Origin: Hyposmocoma kahamanoa
Taxonomy: Eukaryota; Arthropoda; Insecta; Lepidoptera; Cosmopterigidae
Direction: 5' to 3'
Length of the DNA stretch: 64,000 nucleotides
NCBI RefSeq assembly: GCF_003589595.1
Contig: NW_020654080.1
Location: forward strand, 1,994,616-2,058,615
Shown here: one piece after another, positions 54,287 to 64,000 of the stretch
How positions within the stretch are numbered: position 1 is the first letter of the stretch
Layout: every line of letters begins with the position of its first letter
Translations under genes and position numbers: made by a program
The notes under the pieces: model-generated
Databases searched by the model: none
What the model was told of the DNA's origin: nothing
Seen by the model: only the letters and a program-made list of their open reading frames with translations

Positions 54287-54530
54287 TGTTTATTATATCA
54301 AACGACGGGACGATCAAGTCGTGCGCCTGATGGTAAGCGACACGCCGAGCCGTAAAAGTTGCAGTGTCACTTAAGCTTTAATTCGCAAAGATCTGATGGA
54401 CACTGCCACTGCGCCCGTCACTCTGAAACATACAGTTCAAAAGTCTCAAAGTTACTGCAAGGCAGCAGGAATAGGTACAGTGGTAGCACTTCCCTGGACA
54501 AACTCGTTCACAAGAAACTGTAAGCTACTA
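54287..54530 (-). repeat. Repeat A, near full length
   Basis: It contains TATATCAAACGACGGGACGA and ends near GAAACTGTAAGCTACTA. The CACCCTTACCCTTC block is deleted. Confidence 0.65.
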
Positions 54531-55317
54531 GAAATTTAAAAGTGCAAGTTTTATGCCCTCTAAGTAGCAATAGATGTTTGATAACAAAGATTTGAAAGTT
54601 ATCGTTTAGATATTTATTGTTCCCATCACAAAGTCCAAGATGAAATTCAGAAAGAGTACACAATTAATACATAGGTAAGACAAACCACAGCAAGAGAAAC
54701 TAATTGAAGTATTCGAAATGAAATGATAGAAAAGCGTATGCAGAACAAAGAAAAGCATTGCTAAAGGTGTAAGTGAATGAAGAAGCACACTGCAATATTG
54801 GCGCGACACTCATTTTGTATGAATTAAATTCGCTGACATATTTTCATCCTTCAAAGCAATTACCTTTTCCAAAACTTAAAGATAATTTATATGGAATATT
54901 CTTATCTTGTCACAAGTGAACCAGCACGAATTTCCTAGTATAGCTATCCATAATCCGATAAGATGCCGTTGTTTTGACAGTTGACATTTTAGGTCGAAAT
55001 TTGTGTGGTCTGACAGCTATGGGTCAGCGCAAGCGCACATAAAATGGTCACAACCAGCGTCATAGCGGTCTACTTTAGATAATATGAGCGCATTAGTAGT
55101 CAGTTACCTATTTCTGAAAACCGATTTTTGTAACGTACGAACTAGTTACGCATACGAACTTGAGAAGTTACATTCGGTTCTGACTTAGTACTGTATTATT
55201 CATGTATTTCAACGTTATGTTGTGAGGAAGTGCTGCAATAGCCATCTTCCAGCTGATATACATACTTACCAGCATTTATACAACAACGTTCTTAATATAC
55301 TTCGAACCTTGCACATA
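54531..55317. other. Unassigned interval
   Basis: No coding region or repeat was recognised. Confidence 0.35.
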
Positions 55318-55595
55318 TAACAACCGATTTTTAAAAATTGAGGAAAATTTCAGTTTCATTGTATTTGTGTTTATTGTAGGAATGTTATATAAGTACACTG
55401 TCATTTGTGAACCAATTATGATGTTTCTTTTGTAGGGAAAGAGAGTAACCTCATTAAAATTTGAAGTGAACCTATTCACATTAGGAGATGAATGTGATTT
55501 ATTAGATTCCACTCACTTACATCAACCGATTTGAATAAAACTTGGTAAATATGTAGATGAAATTCCAAACTTGAGGTCGGATTCTTTTATTAAAA
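55318..55595 (+). repeat. Repeat C, diverged copy
   Basis: It shows TTGTGAACCAATTATGATG, GGGAAAGAGAGTAACCTCA, AATAAAACTTGGTAAATATG and CTTGAGGTCGGATTC in the expected order, but the CTCTAAGGGTGGC block is altered. Confidence 0.6.
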
Positions 55596-56009
55596 AAATT
55601 ATTACATTTCAACTCAACACGGCTGTTTTTCAAAACAATATTTGTGTGATTTTTATAGCGAATAATTCACAAATTGAATCCTTCAACTGTAGCACCAATT
55701 TACGTTCACAGTCGCTAGCGATGCCAGTTATCAGAAACTCGCTCAAGAAAATGTTAGATCCAAATTTATTCGACAGCACTAATAAATTTGTAAAACTACA
55801 CGCCTACGTTTCGAGGCGTCATATAATAGATACAATATAGCCAGTATTATGTTACATTATTGACGTTTGATTTGTTTAACATTAACTTAAAATTTGTTGC
55901 AATATTTCACCAAATACATTTCGAATGTATCTTGTGACAGAAGAATGCTGGAAGATAGCTATGTACAAAAGAACTACTCGGTCATTCTTCTTTTTTATTT
56001 TCAGGGAGT

Positions 56010-56230
56010 TTCTTGTAAAACTACACCTGCGTACCCCAGACTTGGGGTCGTACCACCGGGCTACACCTGTAGAGTTAACTTCGCCTCGAGCATACCTTGT
56101 ACGCGGGTCTTCCTTCGCCTCGAATCTATCCTCGCCGCGGGTCCACCTGTTCCGCGTCACCGTGGTGACGGCAGCTCAGTCGCCTCAGAGCAGTGCGTAC
56201 CACTGAGCCCGTGACTAGCGTGTGGTGACA
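56010..56230 (+). other. GC-rich segment of unknown origin after a splice-acceptor-like site
   Basis: A pyrimidine-rich tract ending in TTTTCAG at 56000-56006 precedes a GC-rich region, open in two overlapping frames from about 55894 to 56214. The CCCCAGACTTGGGG stem-loop lies near 56036. No protein family is recognised. It could be a host exon, an LTR-element leader, or a chance GC island. Confidence 0.25.
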
Positions 56231-56429
56231 TCATTCGCGAGTTCCTCGTAAGCTAAGTGTCTCATTGCGTGTCATCGCTGAGCGAACTATCCGACGTATC
56301 TAGCATTGAGCATTTTTTGTAAAAATTAAAAATATACTGGTGAAACCATATACTGACTTTTATTTTTCTGGAAGTCTGAGGCGCTAAAACCATAGCTTTT
56401 TCTTCTGGTTGTCAACATAGTCTAACGTC

Positions 56430-56650
56430 GTCTTCATGGGGTGCATGAAAGGGGCCATCTCGCACGGCCTTACTATTCATGTTCTTTATGCGCCTGGCGC
56501 ATCCTGGACAACGATTGGCGAGTACGTTACGCCGATTGGCAAACCCTTTCATTACGGTGGCAAACATGTTCCACACTGCAACATGGCGGCTACTGCTAGT
56601 AATAACTTCTGGGTCACTATAACACGGTAATCGATAGGTTATGAAGAAGA
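56430..56650 (-). repeat. Repeat K, minus-strand copy
   Basis: It is the complement of the 42135-42310 copy; GGCAAACATGTTCCACACTG corresponds to its AGTGTGGAACGTGTTTGCC. Confidence 0.5.
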
Positions 56651-57240
56651 TCATCATCAATGCATTATAACAGGTATCTAAGTAAATAATAAATTACATA
56701 CCCAAGGGGCACACTTTATACGCCTTAAAACTGTTATATCTATAAACAGTCTTAATATGGTATAGATTTAGATAATAGTTCTCTATAAATGGTTTTAGAA
56801 AAAAGAAATTGTTCTTATAGACTTATTTCACTCAAGTCAAAATTTTAAAACCTTCTTAATACCAAACAACTTAATTAAGTGTTATCTCTCTTAAGATTTG
56901 CTCTTATAGTCCTTATTTTAAGTTCATCTGTAGAACAACTGATTCTTTTTAGTAAAATTGTTCTATGCACATTCAGTAAAGTCTTTCAATACTCTAAAAA
57001 CTAGTGTTCTTAAGTTTATTCTAGACATATTTAATTTATAGACATTCTGTAGTGTTTGTACTTATGACAAACACGTTACAGCGCGTGTTCAGTAGATTTT
57101 ATTTAAAAAAATACTACAAATAGGGTTTTTACTCTATTGGACGTTGTAAGAGTTTATGCAAAATGGATAAAGTAAAGAATATTAAAAGATCTGGTGGAGG
57201 TGGTGAACCTTGGATATTAAGTCACATCATGCGATACAAT
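56651..57240. other. Unassigned AT-rich interval
   Basis: A 7-bp stem (GTGTTTG...CAAACAC) lies near 57053. No repeat or gene was recognised. Confidence 0.35.
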
Positions 57241-58002
57241 CAGCGTTGCCAATGCCAATTGTTGAAATTCCCCAAAAATCACGGTTAAAATTCCCAAATG
57301 GGGAGAGTAAAGTTCATGTTCCCCACAAATTCCCCACATCTCGAGTTTTCATTATTTATTAAAAATATATCGTTTAAAAATATAATAAAGAATAATAATA
57401 AAAAAACGTAATAATCTAGTACGTTTGCTGTGAATGTAAACAGAATGTAAAAGTAAAACTAATTATAAAATTAGATAAACTTAAATCGTTTATTTATTTT
57501 AATTAGATTCAACATTAATCTGTAATCAATCTTTGAAAAAAAAAAATTCATTTTTCTTTGCCTTACAAAATTAAGTAAATTGATTATTTGTTGTGCATTT
57601 GGTGACACTATGTTAATCTTAGAAATAATCAATGAGTTTCGACCTATATTTAATATTTAAAGTTGACGAGTGGTAAGTTGTGGTGTGGAAGTACCAACTG
57701 CTTGGTTAAACACGCATCGACTGGTAATTTTATAATTAAGAACCAAGTGCTTTAATAATAATTCTATTTAAGCTGCTTGTTAATGATACGAGAGACGTGT
57801 GATGTTGAAAAACACGTCGATATAGTCCATCACAGTGTTTCTAACATCAAACTAGCGATGCATCAGCAATTGATAGATTAAACAAAATGATAAAATGTTA
57901 GAATACCCACATTTTCCTCACATACCGCCAATCCCCACAAAATCCCCAATCTAATTGAAATTCCACACAATTTGGGGAATTCCCCACAAATTGGCAACGC
58001 TG
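57241..58002. mobile_element. hAT-like MITE, 762 bp
   Basis: The termini CAGCGTTGCCAAT and ATTGGCAACGCTG are perfect complements, and CCCC/GGGG-rich subterminal sequence extends the similarity. The 8-bp flanks are GATACAAT (57233-57240) and GGTACAAT (58003-58010), matching at seven of eight. The CAG-GTTGCCA start and the 8-bp duplication fit the hAT superfamily. It has no transposase. Confidence 0.8.
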
Positions 58003-58419
58003 GGTACAATAGTCGTAATTCGCGCGCGAGCTGGTTTTTGTTTGTTGACAAATAAATAAACATTGTGAAGTAATTCCGTGTTCTGAAATGATAAAAACAA
58101 TTGAAATGAGCGCGTAAACTACTGTACTTTAATGTTGTATTGTATGTGTATTGTGGCGTCTATTATATTATATTAAATTTTGTATGCATATATTTTTGAT
58201 ATTTTGTTTTTGTTATTTAGTTGTCATGTAAAACTCCTGGATAAAATACGGTCTTTGCGATCCCAAAGGATTTTCGATTTCTTCCCTTTTCTCCCTCTAA
58301 TTAAAACCCACTAGGCAAGCGTCTCGCCAACAAATTTAAATATAAAGTACATTTCTTATTGTTAAGCAAATTACTTGCAATCGTCAATTCATTAAACACT
58401 ATATTACTATATTGTTATT
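58003..58419. other. Unassigned interval
   Basis: No coding region or repeat was recognised. Confidence 0.35.
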
Positions 58420-58500
58420 TGCAAGACAGATTCTCCAAAGTAGAATGAGTGAGAGATTCTAGGAGTTCCTCCTTGTCAATAGACCTTGGTTCAAGTTTAT
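58420..58500 (-). repeat. Jockey-like LINE 3' UTR (family U), short
   Basis: GAATGAGTGAGAGATTCTAG and GTTCCTCCTTGTCAA resemble the family in reverse. Confidence 0.4.
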
Positions 58501-58623
58501 TTATACTATTGAAACAATAAAACGAAACACGACGAGATAGCCGGTAGATAGATTTTTATAGAAATCTATGGAATACAAGATGTTTTGATGAAATTAGTCT
58601 CTTACTATGACGTGATAAGTTTT

Positions 58624-58802
58624 AACTGCCTCTGTGGCCGAGCATTTACCATACTGGACTGCCACGCAGAGGTCCTAGGTTCGATTCCCGGGCCGGGAGA
58701 AATATTTTTATAGCCTACATTTATTTTTCTCTATTGTCTATGTGTATGTGTGGCGCCCGCAATACAGTGTTTGCCTAGTGTGTCAGTTATTATTAATATA
58801 AA
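58624..58802 (+). mobile_element. tRNA-derived SINE, family B
   Basis: The A box is altered (TGGCCGAGCATTT), the B box GGTTCGATTCC is intact at 58678-58688. The GTGAGTTTGGGTGTAATTTG block is deleted. The tail is TTATTATTAATAT. Confidence 0.8.
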
Positions 58803-58928
58803 AAAGAGTATTCAATAGATTTCAAAAAATGCGCAAAGTGTGCACTTTGTAATACTTACTTTACATTATATACTTAAAATGGTTTGTTGTGTGTTTGTAG
58901 ATTATACTAAACAGATAATACATATATT

Positions 58929-59420
58929 TCTGACGCCAAACAATAATGTGAGCATTACTGCATTTCAGTCTTGAAAGGTGAGGGTGTTGGTGTGAGGGTG
59001 AAATCACACGGACATAGGACTTGACAACTTGTCTCAGGTTGACAAAAACAGTGGTATCGCCTCTCAAACCTTCGTGATTTAAAGCTCTGAGTGCGCTACA
59101 TTATTATGGACAAGCATTGACTTACAAATAAATGGACGACGGGTCTAATACAAAAACCACGAAAAAAATGTCCCAAGTCAACCTATTTAAACGTAGTGAC
59201 ATGTAAAGGAATATGAAAAAGCTAAAACGTTGAATTTGAATTGTAATGTCATCGCAGTACTGTCTAATTTTGCTTGCTTCGCTGTCAGTCGAACAAACGA
59301 AGACTAAAGCGTGAATGACGCTCTGTATACGATTTTAACGCCCTATAAGTTCGGACACTCTTTAGCGCGGACCCGACGTCCATATAATTGTAAGTCAATG
59401 TGGACAAGCGTTTTTTTTTG
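58929..59420 (+). repeat. Repeat A interrupted by MITE
   Basis: It runs from TGACGCCAAACAATAATGTG to TTATTATGGACAAGC, is split by the MITE at 59115-59400, and resumes with TGGACAAGCG. The copy is otherwise diverged. Confidence 0.65.
59115..59400. mobile_element. MITE, 286 bp, 8-bp TSD (copy 3 of 3)
   Basis: It is the same length as the 5000-5285 copy with only a few differences. TGGACAAG flanks both ends (59107-59114 and 59401-59408). It lies inside repeat A, so it is younger than that copy. Confidence 0.88.
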
Positions 59421-59859
59421 TTCGTCTAATAACTCGTTATTATAAAAGTATACTGTATCTGGTATGATAATATATCCTGAGCGATTGTATTGTAGCATTT
59501 AAAATTCTTTAAAAATTATTTTTAAATATACATTTAAGGTTCAGAGAAAAAGCAATGCCGCCGAATTCTATTAACATTTACAAGGATAATGATGAATAAA
59601 ACAAATATAGAAAATTGACACCTAATTACCTACATCATTATCTTAACATCCGCTGTTATAAATGCAGCTCCAAAAAAAGATAATTTTGGTCGACTAACTA
59701 CTTTATGGAGTTAAAAACAAAACAAAGAATTCTCGCCTTAATGTCATTTATTTTGTTTAAAAATTCTTCCATCAAACATTACCGCGCTTCAAGATCACTC
59801 CAAATGAGTTCCTATGTATTTTGACCTATTGTCATTTATCTTTAACATTATTCACAGCT
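59421..59859. other. Unassigned AT-rich interval
   Basis: No coding region or repeat was recognised. Confidence 0.35.
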
Positions 59860-60800
59860 CGACTTCACACAAAGTCAAAGTGAAATAATCTTTATCTCGT
59901 AGATAAGCAAACTGGACTGCTCATTCGTAAGTTGTCCCTGTCTACTGACCCGAGAGATAAGGTTTTCCGGAGAGACTACGGGCTCCACGGCAAGACCAAG
60001 GTACGGCGGGTGACCGGGTCAAGGCCTCCGCCAGTGATACGTCTTTGTGGGCGTTTCTGGCGGACCCGGACTTGGGTATGGATTCGCCGGGGTTTGTGGT
60101 TAGCTGCAGAGACGGACATGTTTGTCTGACCCGGTTGCATGTGTCCCGTGAGCAGCTAGCGCGTCTTAGTTGAGGGCCTGAAGCGCGGAGACGCGCGGGA
60201 CACGTGAGTTGCCCTTTAAGTTGGAAACTATGTCCGGACATTGTCGCAGGACACTGCGACTGGCATCTCCGGCACTAGCCCGGAGACCTAGTAGAAGATA
60301 AGCTAGATATTCTCCGGTCCCTCCAGCCGCTTAGATTATTGGGAACTGGAGAGACGTCGTTTTTCGGCGTCGGGAAGTGATCGTACCTTACAGCTCCGCC
60401 ACCAATCAGGAGATTTGGTAGTCGACTTAGAGCCGGCAGCTCAGCGATGGCAACCCTTAGTCGTGCGGACTGGAAGTGAGCGTGCCTGCAACTCCGGTAC
60501 GTATCTGGAAAATAGGGAGGGCACTGTACATACACCCGGGGCAGCTCACCTAAGGACTTACAGAGAACCGGATGAAGTACGTGCAAACGCGATGATCCGG
60601 GGTTAGGACCTGAGTTAGATGGTCTGCTCGCACAAAAGGTCATGGTGCCCTTCCCGCATAACCAAGAGATTGATAGGATAGGATAGGGCACGATAAACAA
60701 AACTTATGTAGAATGATATGTGACAGCTCATTCGTAAGACGAATGAGCAAGAAACTCAAGGAGCTCTTTGTAAATAAACATTTGTAACAACCTGCAAGAG
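59860..60800 (-). repeat. Jockey-like LINE 3' UTR (family U) split by a GC-rich insert
   Basis: The 3' UTR lies at 59860-59931 (ATAATCTTTATCTCG, CTCATTCGTAAG) and resumes at 60726 (GCTCATTCGTAAGACGAATG, GCTCTTTGTAAATAAACATT). Confidence 0.6.
59932..60725. mobile_element. GC-rich 794-bp insert of unknown type with 13-bp direct repeats
   Basis: GCTCATTCGTAAG occurs exactly at 59919-59931 and 60726-60738, bracketing a block much richer in G and C than its surroundings. Short open frames occur on both strands (59942-60241 and 60275-60700 minus, 59932-60129 and 60415-60606 plus); none is recognised. There is no LTR or inverted repeat, and the right end lacks a long A-tail. It is probably a truncated non-LTR retrotransposon. 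The duplication lies partly in a natural stem of the host repeat, which weakens it slightly. Confidence 0.6.
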
Positions 60801-61021
60801 CTAAAAGGGTATATCGGTATACTAGAACTTTCTTAATCTGTGGCTATTTTTTTCGATCGTCTCTTTCGAAGGTAATACAATTAAATGAATAACCAGTATA
60901 TCATGTTTTGCACATTTAGTAGGTACGCGGTAGCAAGTACAATTTACTTCATAAGCAAACATGAAATAATTTACGGCATATAGGCATGTGTACATTATCT
61001 CATTTTGTTATAACTTATAAA

Positions 61022-61385
61022 TTATGAACAAAGGTCGAACACTTAGAGAAACTTCACTTGGATTGGATTCGAACCAACATCATCCAGCAAACCGTGCAAG
61101 ACATCGTGCCAACTAAGCAACGGAACGGACCAATGGACCTCACGAAATTTTCCTTGTGTTTGTTACTGATCCTTGTTTCGGTTTTCTAACGACTTTTTTG
61201 CCATGGAGACATTTGTGAGAAATCCACGAATGTTTTTTCTTTACTCAGTACCTTTACAGCTATCGGCCGATGACTAGAGATGGCACTTTAATAATTGTAA
61301 TTAAGTTTTATTGAATGTCACGATGTTTCTACAACCATGATATTTGTTAATTTTTTGTGAAATTACTTCACTAGACTACGGGCAC
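61022..61385 (-). mobile_element. tRNA-derived SINE, family D
   Basis: The B box complement GGATTCGAACC lies at 61064-61074 and CCAACTAAGCAACGGAACGG marks the A-box region. The flanking section with ACGACTTTTTTGCC and TTTACAGCTATCGGC matches 43.9-44.1 kb. Confidence 0.6.
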
Positions 61386-61389
61386 GCTA

Positions 61390-61801
61390 TGATGGCCGTT
61401 TTGACGTTTGTCCGCTCATCAAGTTTCGTTAATTCATAACTACGTTGAAGGAGCGGATTGATGTACATTGTTGTCAATGGTGACGTGCAATAAAATTTAT
61501 GGATGTATAATTTTACAACACAACTTTGTTATTCGAAATTTATAAAAATGAAATCTAAAACGATCCTATCTCCGGCAAACTCGCGTCAAAGCTCAATGCA
61601 AAACAAAGTAGTTTCGAATTGACGAAATGTGTTAAGTTAACATTTTTATTTTCTTTTTATCAAAACATTTTAATCAGCTACCCCTTGCAATACTAGTTGT
61701 AAATCTAAAAAATTATAAATGCAACTCGCATTTGATTATATTTTTTTCGATAATGAATTGAGATTTGACCTCACTATTGTAATCTGTCAAAACGGCCATC
61801 A
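61390..61801. mobile_element. Short DNA element with 16-bp perfect inverted repeats
   Basis: TGATGGCCGTTTTGAC at 61390-61405 is exactly complemented at 61786-61801. It is 412 bp, AT-rich and non-coding. It lies between two partial family D copies. No target duplication was found. Confidence 0.55.
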
Positions 61802-61804
61802 GTA

Positions 61805-61895
61805 TCAGTACTGTAGTTTGTTATAATTCTTAAATAAAGATCGACTTAGAAATAAATCATTTAGATCCGGTTGGATTCGAACCAACGTCTAAAAA
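61805..61895 (-). repeat. SINE family D, partial
   Basis: TAGTTTGTTATAATTCTTAA, AAGATCGACTTAGAAATAA and GGTTGGATTCGAACC match the tail and B box region. The head is lost. Confidence 0.5.
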
Positions 61896-62350
61896 ACTTA
61901 TATGTTGGAAAAGTTTCACATAAAATTGTTCAAAAACGTGAGAAGCCCTCAAACCGCATTGAGCAAGCATAGTGGACTATGACCTGACACATGTCCAAAT
62001 TTGGAAATATCTTCCGATTTTTTATCTATTAGATCACCACAATAACACCAAATAACATTGAAAAAACCTTCACTATATTTCCATCACCTTAAAAACGACA
62101 TTGGAACGATACTTGTCCACTTTGAACCTTATTTATTGCCATTAAGACCCATTCGATCACCATTACTTTATCTATATTACAGATGCATAACAATTCAAGA
62201 CCAATGAACGGTAATAAGAAGGTAGTTTATATGTAAAGGGTATTATGATTACCTACCATGAAATCTTCAACGCGTTAGAAGTTGCAGAGGCTTAAAATTT
62301 TAGTACTGATAGAGAATCTAGAATCAGCGTGGCGGTTTATGACCTATACC
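61896..62350. other. Unassigned interval
   Basis: Only a short piece resembling the SINE at 33.7 kb (GTGGACTATGACC near 61971) was noted. Confidence 0.3.
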
Positions 62351-62406
62351 TTGTAGCTCTAAAGCTCCTTGTGAAAGAGGTCATCCAGGGAAGTACTGCC
62401 ACCTTA
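62351..62406 (+). repeat. Repeat A, 5' end only
   Basis: AAAGCTCCTTGTGAAAGAGG through AAGTACTGCCACCTTA, cut off at the inverted-repeat element. Confidence 0.55.
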
Positions 62407-62540
62407 CAACAAGGGCGTTTGGCACCCAAAGTCCGTTTTAGTGTTATTGCACGACATTGCAGTGACAAAAACTCATTTAAATCTCCCTTCTAGATGGCGT
62501 AAGTTTTATTTATTTAGAAGGTGGCTCTTCGCCCTTGTTG
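62407..62540. mobile_element. Possible 134-bp element with 11-bp inverted repeats
   Basis: CAACAAGGGCG at 62407-62417 is exactly complemented at 62530-62540, with weaker pairing for another nine bases inward. No target duplication was found. Confidence 0.4.
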
Positions 62541-62550
62541 CGTGAATTAT

Positions 62551-62577
62551 ATTCAAATTCAAATTCAAATTCAAATA
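62551..62577. repeat. ATTCAA microsatellite
   Basis: Four to five units of a 6-bp ATTCAA repeat, possibly the tail of the adjacent minus-strand LINE. Confidence 0.8.
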
Positions 62578-62639
62578 TTTATTTCAGATAAAATCCATAT
62601 AGAGTTAGTAAACCAAACAACTTAAGAACTAGTGTAAGT

Positions 62640-63022
62640 ATTAATATTATTATAATTTGAAAGACTACTTATACATTTAAGATAGTGTGGAGCTCTATCC
62701 ACCTACGCAGGATGCCGTTGGAGCTATCACGTAGGCGCCTTAGCGCAGATGCACACCTTTTCCTCATGATGGCTATGAAACCGTCCATCTGAGCCTCGGC
62801 AAACATCCCCGATGCACTACACCTCCACCGAAGCCCCATCAGCACCTTGAATGCGTTATTTATTGAACACGCAAATCGCTGAATGCCCGCCCCGAATACG
62901 CGACCCACAGACTGCACGTGTACAGCACTTGACTTTATAAATGTGCGTTTAAATTTTGCAGTTTGTAAAAACTTATTCAAATGTAAAGAAATGTCTGAGA
63001 CGAGCGACTTCATCCTCAACAT
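62640..63022 (-). pseudogene. LINE ORF2 C-terminal remnant
   Basis: The minus-strand frame at 62669-63022 (117 codons, open to a stop) includes FKRTFIKSSAVHVQSVGRVF, then NNAFKVLMGLRWRCSASGMF, a MRKRCASALRRLRDSSNGIL segment and RRWIELH. The NNAF-VLM-L-CSASGMF-A block is conserved in an RTE-like lepidopteran ORF2 C-terminus and is also seen at 30.2-30.5 kb. The polymerase core is missing. Confidence 0.65.
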
Positions 63023-63418
63023 GGAGCATCGAGGAGGCCAATGAGACCTGCTGAAGATGGATCTGTAGATTCATGTTTTCAATCAATTGAACGAATGATT
63101 GGAAATACGTTCAAATTATTTTCAATGTAACTTTTAAATACGACTGATTTACAATTTATTTCCTTAAAAACCTTCTCCTTTTTCTTGATAACACAAGGGA
63201 AAAAAATATTTTCAAATATTTCTAATTGTTTCTAATTATTTTAAAATAATAATAGCACCTGAAATCTTTAAGCTAAATCAAAGGACAAATAAGTAATAAA
63301 GTAGATAAAAGTCATGTTATAAATGTTAAAAATATATAAGACATTAAAACTTTATTTTCGATTTTCTCGAATCTCACTTTTAACTGATGCATAACAAGGG
63401 TTACACTCAATGCTTCAC
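63023..63418. other. Unassigned AT-rich interval
   Basis: No coding region or repeat was recognised. Confidence 0.35.
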
Positions 63419-63560
63419 TTAGGGTGACGGGCGCGGTAGCCTTACCATCCAGATCTCTACAATTTAAAGCTGTAAGCAGCAGTGCAACTGCCATGGACAG
63501 GCGTGTCGCTTACCACCAGGCGCACGACTTGTTCGTCCCATCACCTGGTACCATAAAAAA
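63419..63560 (+). repeat. Repeat A, 3' half
   Basis: It starts in AGGGTGACGGGCGCGG and ends CATCACCTGGTACCATAAAA. The 5' half is missing. Confidence 0.65.
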
Positions 63561-64000
63561 CCCTCTCCTCTAGTGTATAATGAGTTGATAATAATGAGAA
63601 GAATATTACCAGTATTTTTGTCAACCTTTCTTTGAAGGCTTAATTGTACTAATTTCGATAGACAGTTGAACATTGACACGAGGTCTACTCTCGGTGCATC
63701 AGGACTTGTTCCCTTAGGGTTTCGCCACCTTCAAGTCTACCGTCCTTGTAAAATCATTAAGCAGTAAATACTCTCAATTATTCAACTTGGATTGTATACA
63801 GGGTAATCTAATATTGTAGATGGGAGAATTTGCTTCGTGGCTACATTAATTTATTTTTAAAAGTAAGTAATCCCGAATTAAAGGTTTTATTGTTAATACA
63901 CAAAAGAAAAAATACTCTGCCCTGTGAAAAGAAACTATATAAAGAAAGAAAAAATGTCCTGTCAATAAAACAGTCGTCAAGGACTCAGGTTTAAGAACTT
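63561..64000. other. Unassigned interval at the window end
   Basis: No coding region or repeat was recognised. Confidence 0.35.

Noticed and set aside
55318..55595. Independent gene near a GAGGTCGG motif
   Set aside because: The block order matches repeat C, so it is a diverged copy.

Overview
This window looks like intergenic or intronic DNA from an insect, most likely a moth or butterfly. It is AT-rich, shows no convincing host protein-coding gene and no conventional tRNA or rRNA gene, and is packed with degraded and nested transposable elements of types familiar from Lepidoptera: R1-clade, Jockey/CR1-like and RTE-like LINE fragments, mariner elements, a Penelope-like element, tRNA-derived SINEs and several short elements with terminal inverted repeats. 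The lepidopteran assignment is an inference from recognising these repeat types; no database was consulted.

Layout. 1-9 kb: scattered repeat A and C copies, a minus-strand LINE tail, the first of three MITE copies with an exact 8-bp target duplication, and a broken retroelement polyprotein fragment. 8.8-15 kb: a deleted LTR-retrotransposon relic with strong palindromes, three tRNA-derived SINEs (family B), a CR1-like remnant and a LINE 3' end. 15-25 kb: sparse, with repeats C, an unclassified element E/F and a dead mariner (22.2-23.7 kb) split by a SINE. 25-33 kb: a second MITE, a LINE with a 717-codon uninterrupted reverse-transcriptase frame (26.0-28.2 kb), an inverted E/F copy containing a new inverted-repeat element, and a GC-rich R1-clade LINE (30.6-32.1 kb) flanked by 15-bp duplications. 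33-38 kb: the richest locus. A Penelope-like fragment was invaded by a 3,322-bp LTR retrotransposon with two 236-bp LTRs differing at one base and a single Gag-protease reading frame. A second Penelope-like fragment at 51.8-52.3 kb carries the same sequence without the insertion, so the window contains both the filled site and an empty paralogue. 38-50 kb: more LINE and SINE fragments, including Jockey-like tails. 50-56 kb: a second mariner, the second Penelope-like fragment and an RTE-like fragment. 56-64 kb: a hAT-like MITE with an 8-bp near-duplication, the third MITE (inside repeat A), a GC-rich insert of unknown type flanked by 13-bp direct repeats, and further inverted-repeat elements.

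The elements form a stratigraphy: SINE B inside mariner, SINE B inside repeat C, MITE inside repeat A, LTR element inside Penelope, R1 LINE inside an older repeat. The best candidate for something undescribed is the Gag-protease-only LTR element at 34.8-38.1 kb. It seems to derive from a Ty3/gypsy-type element by loss of reverse transcriptase, RNase H and most of integrase, has near-identical LTRs, and has deleted relatives at 8.8-9.6 kb and 41.4 kb. It would have to be mobilised by enzymes encoded elsewhere.
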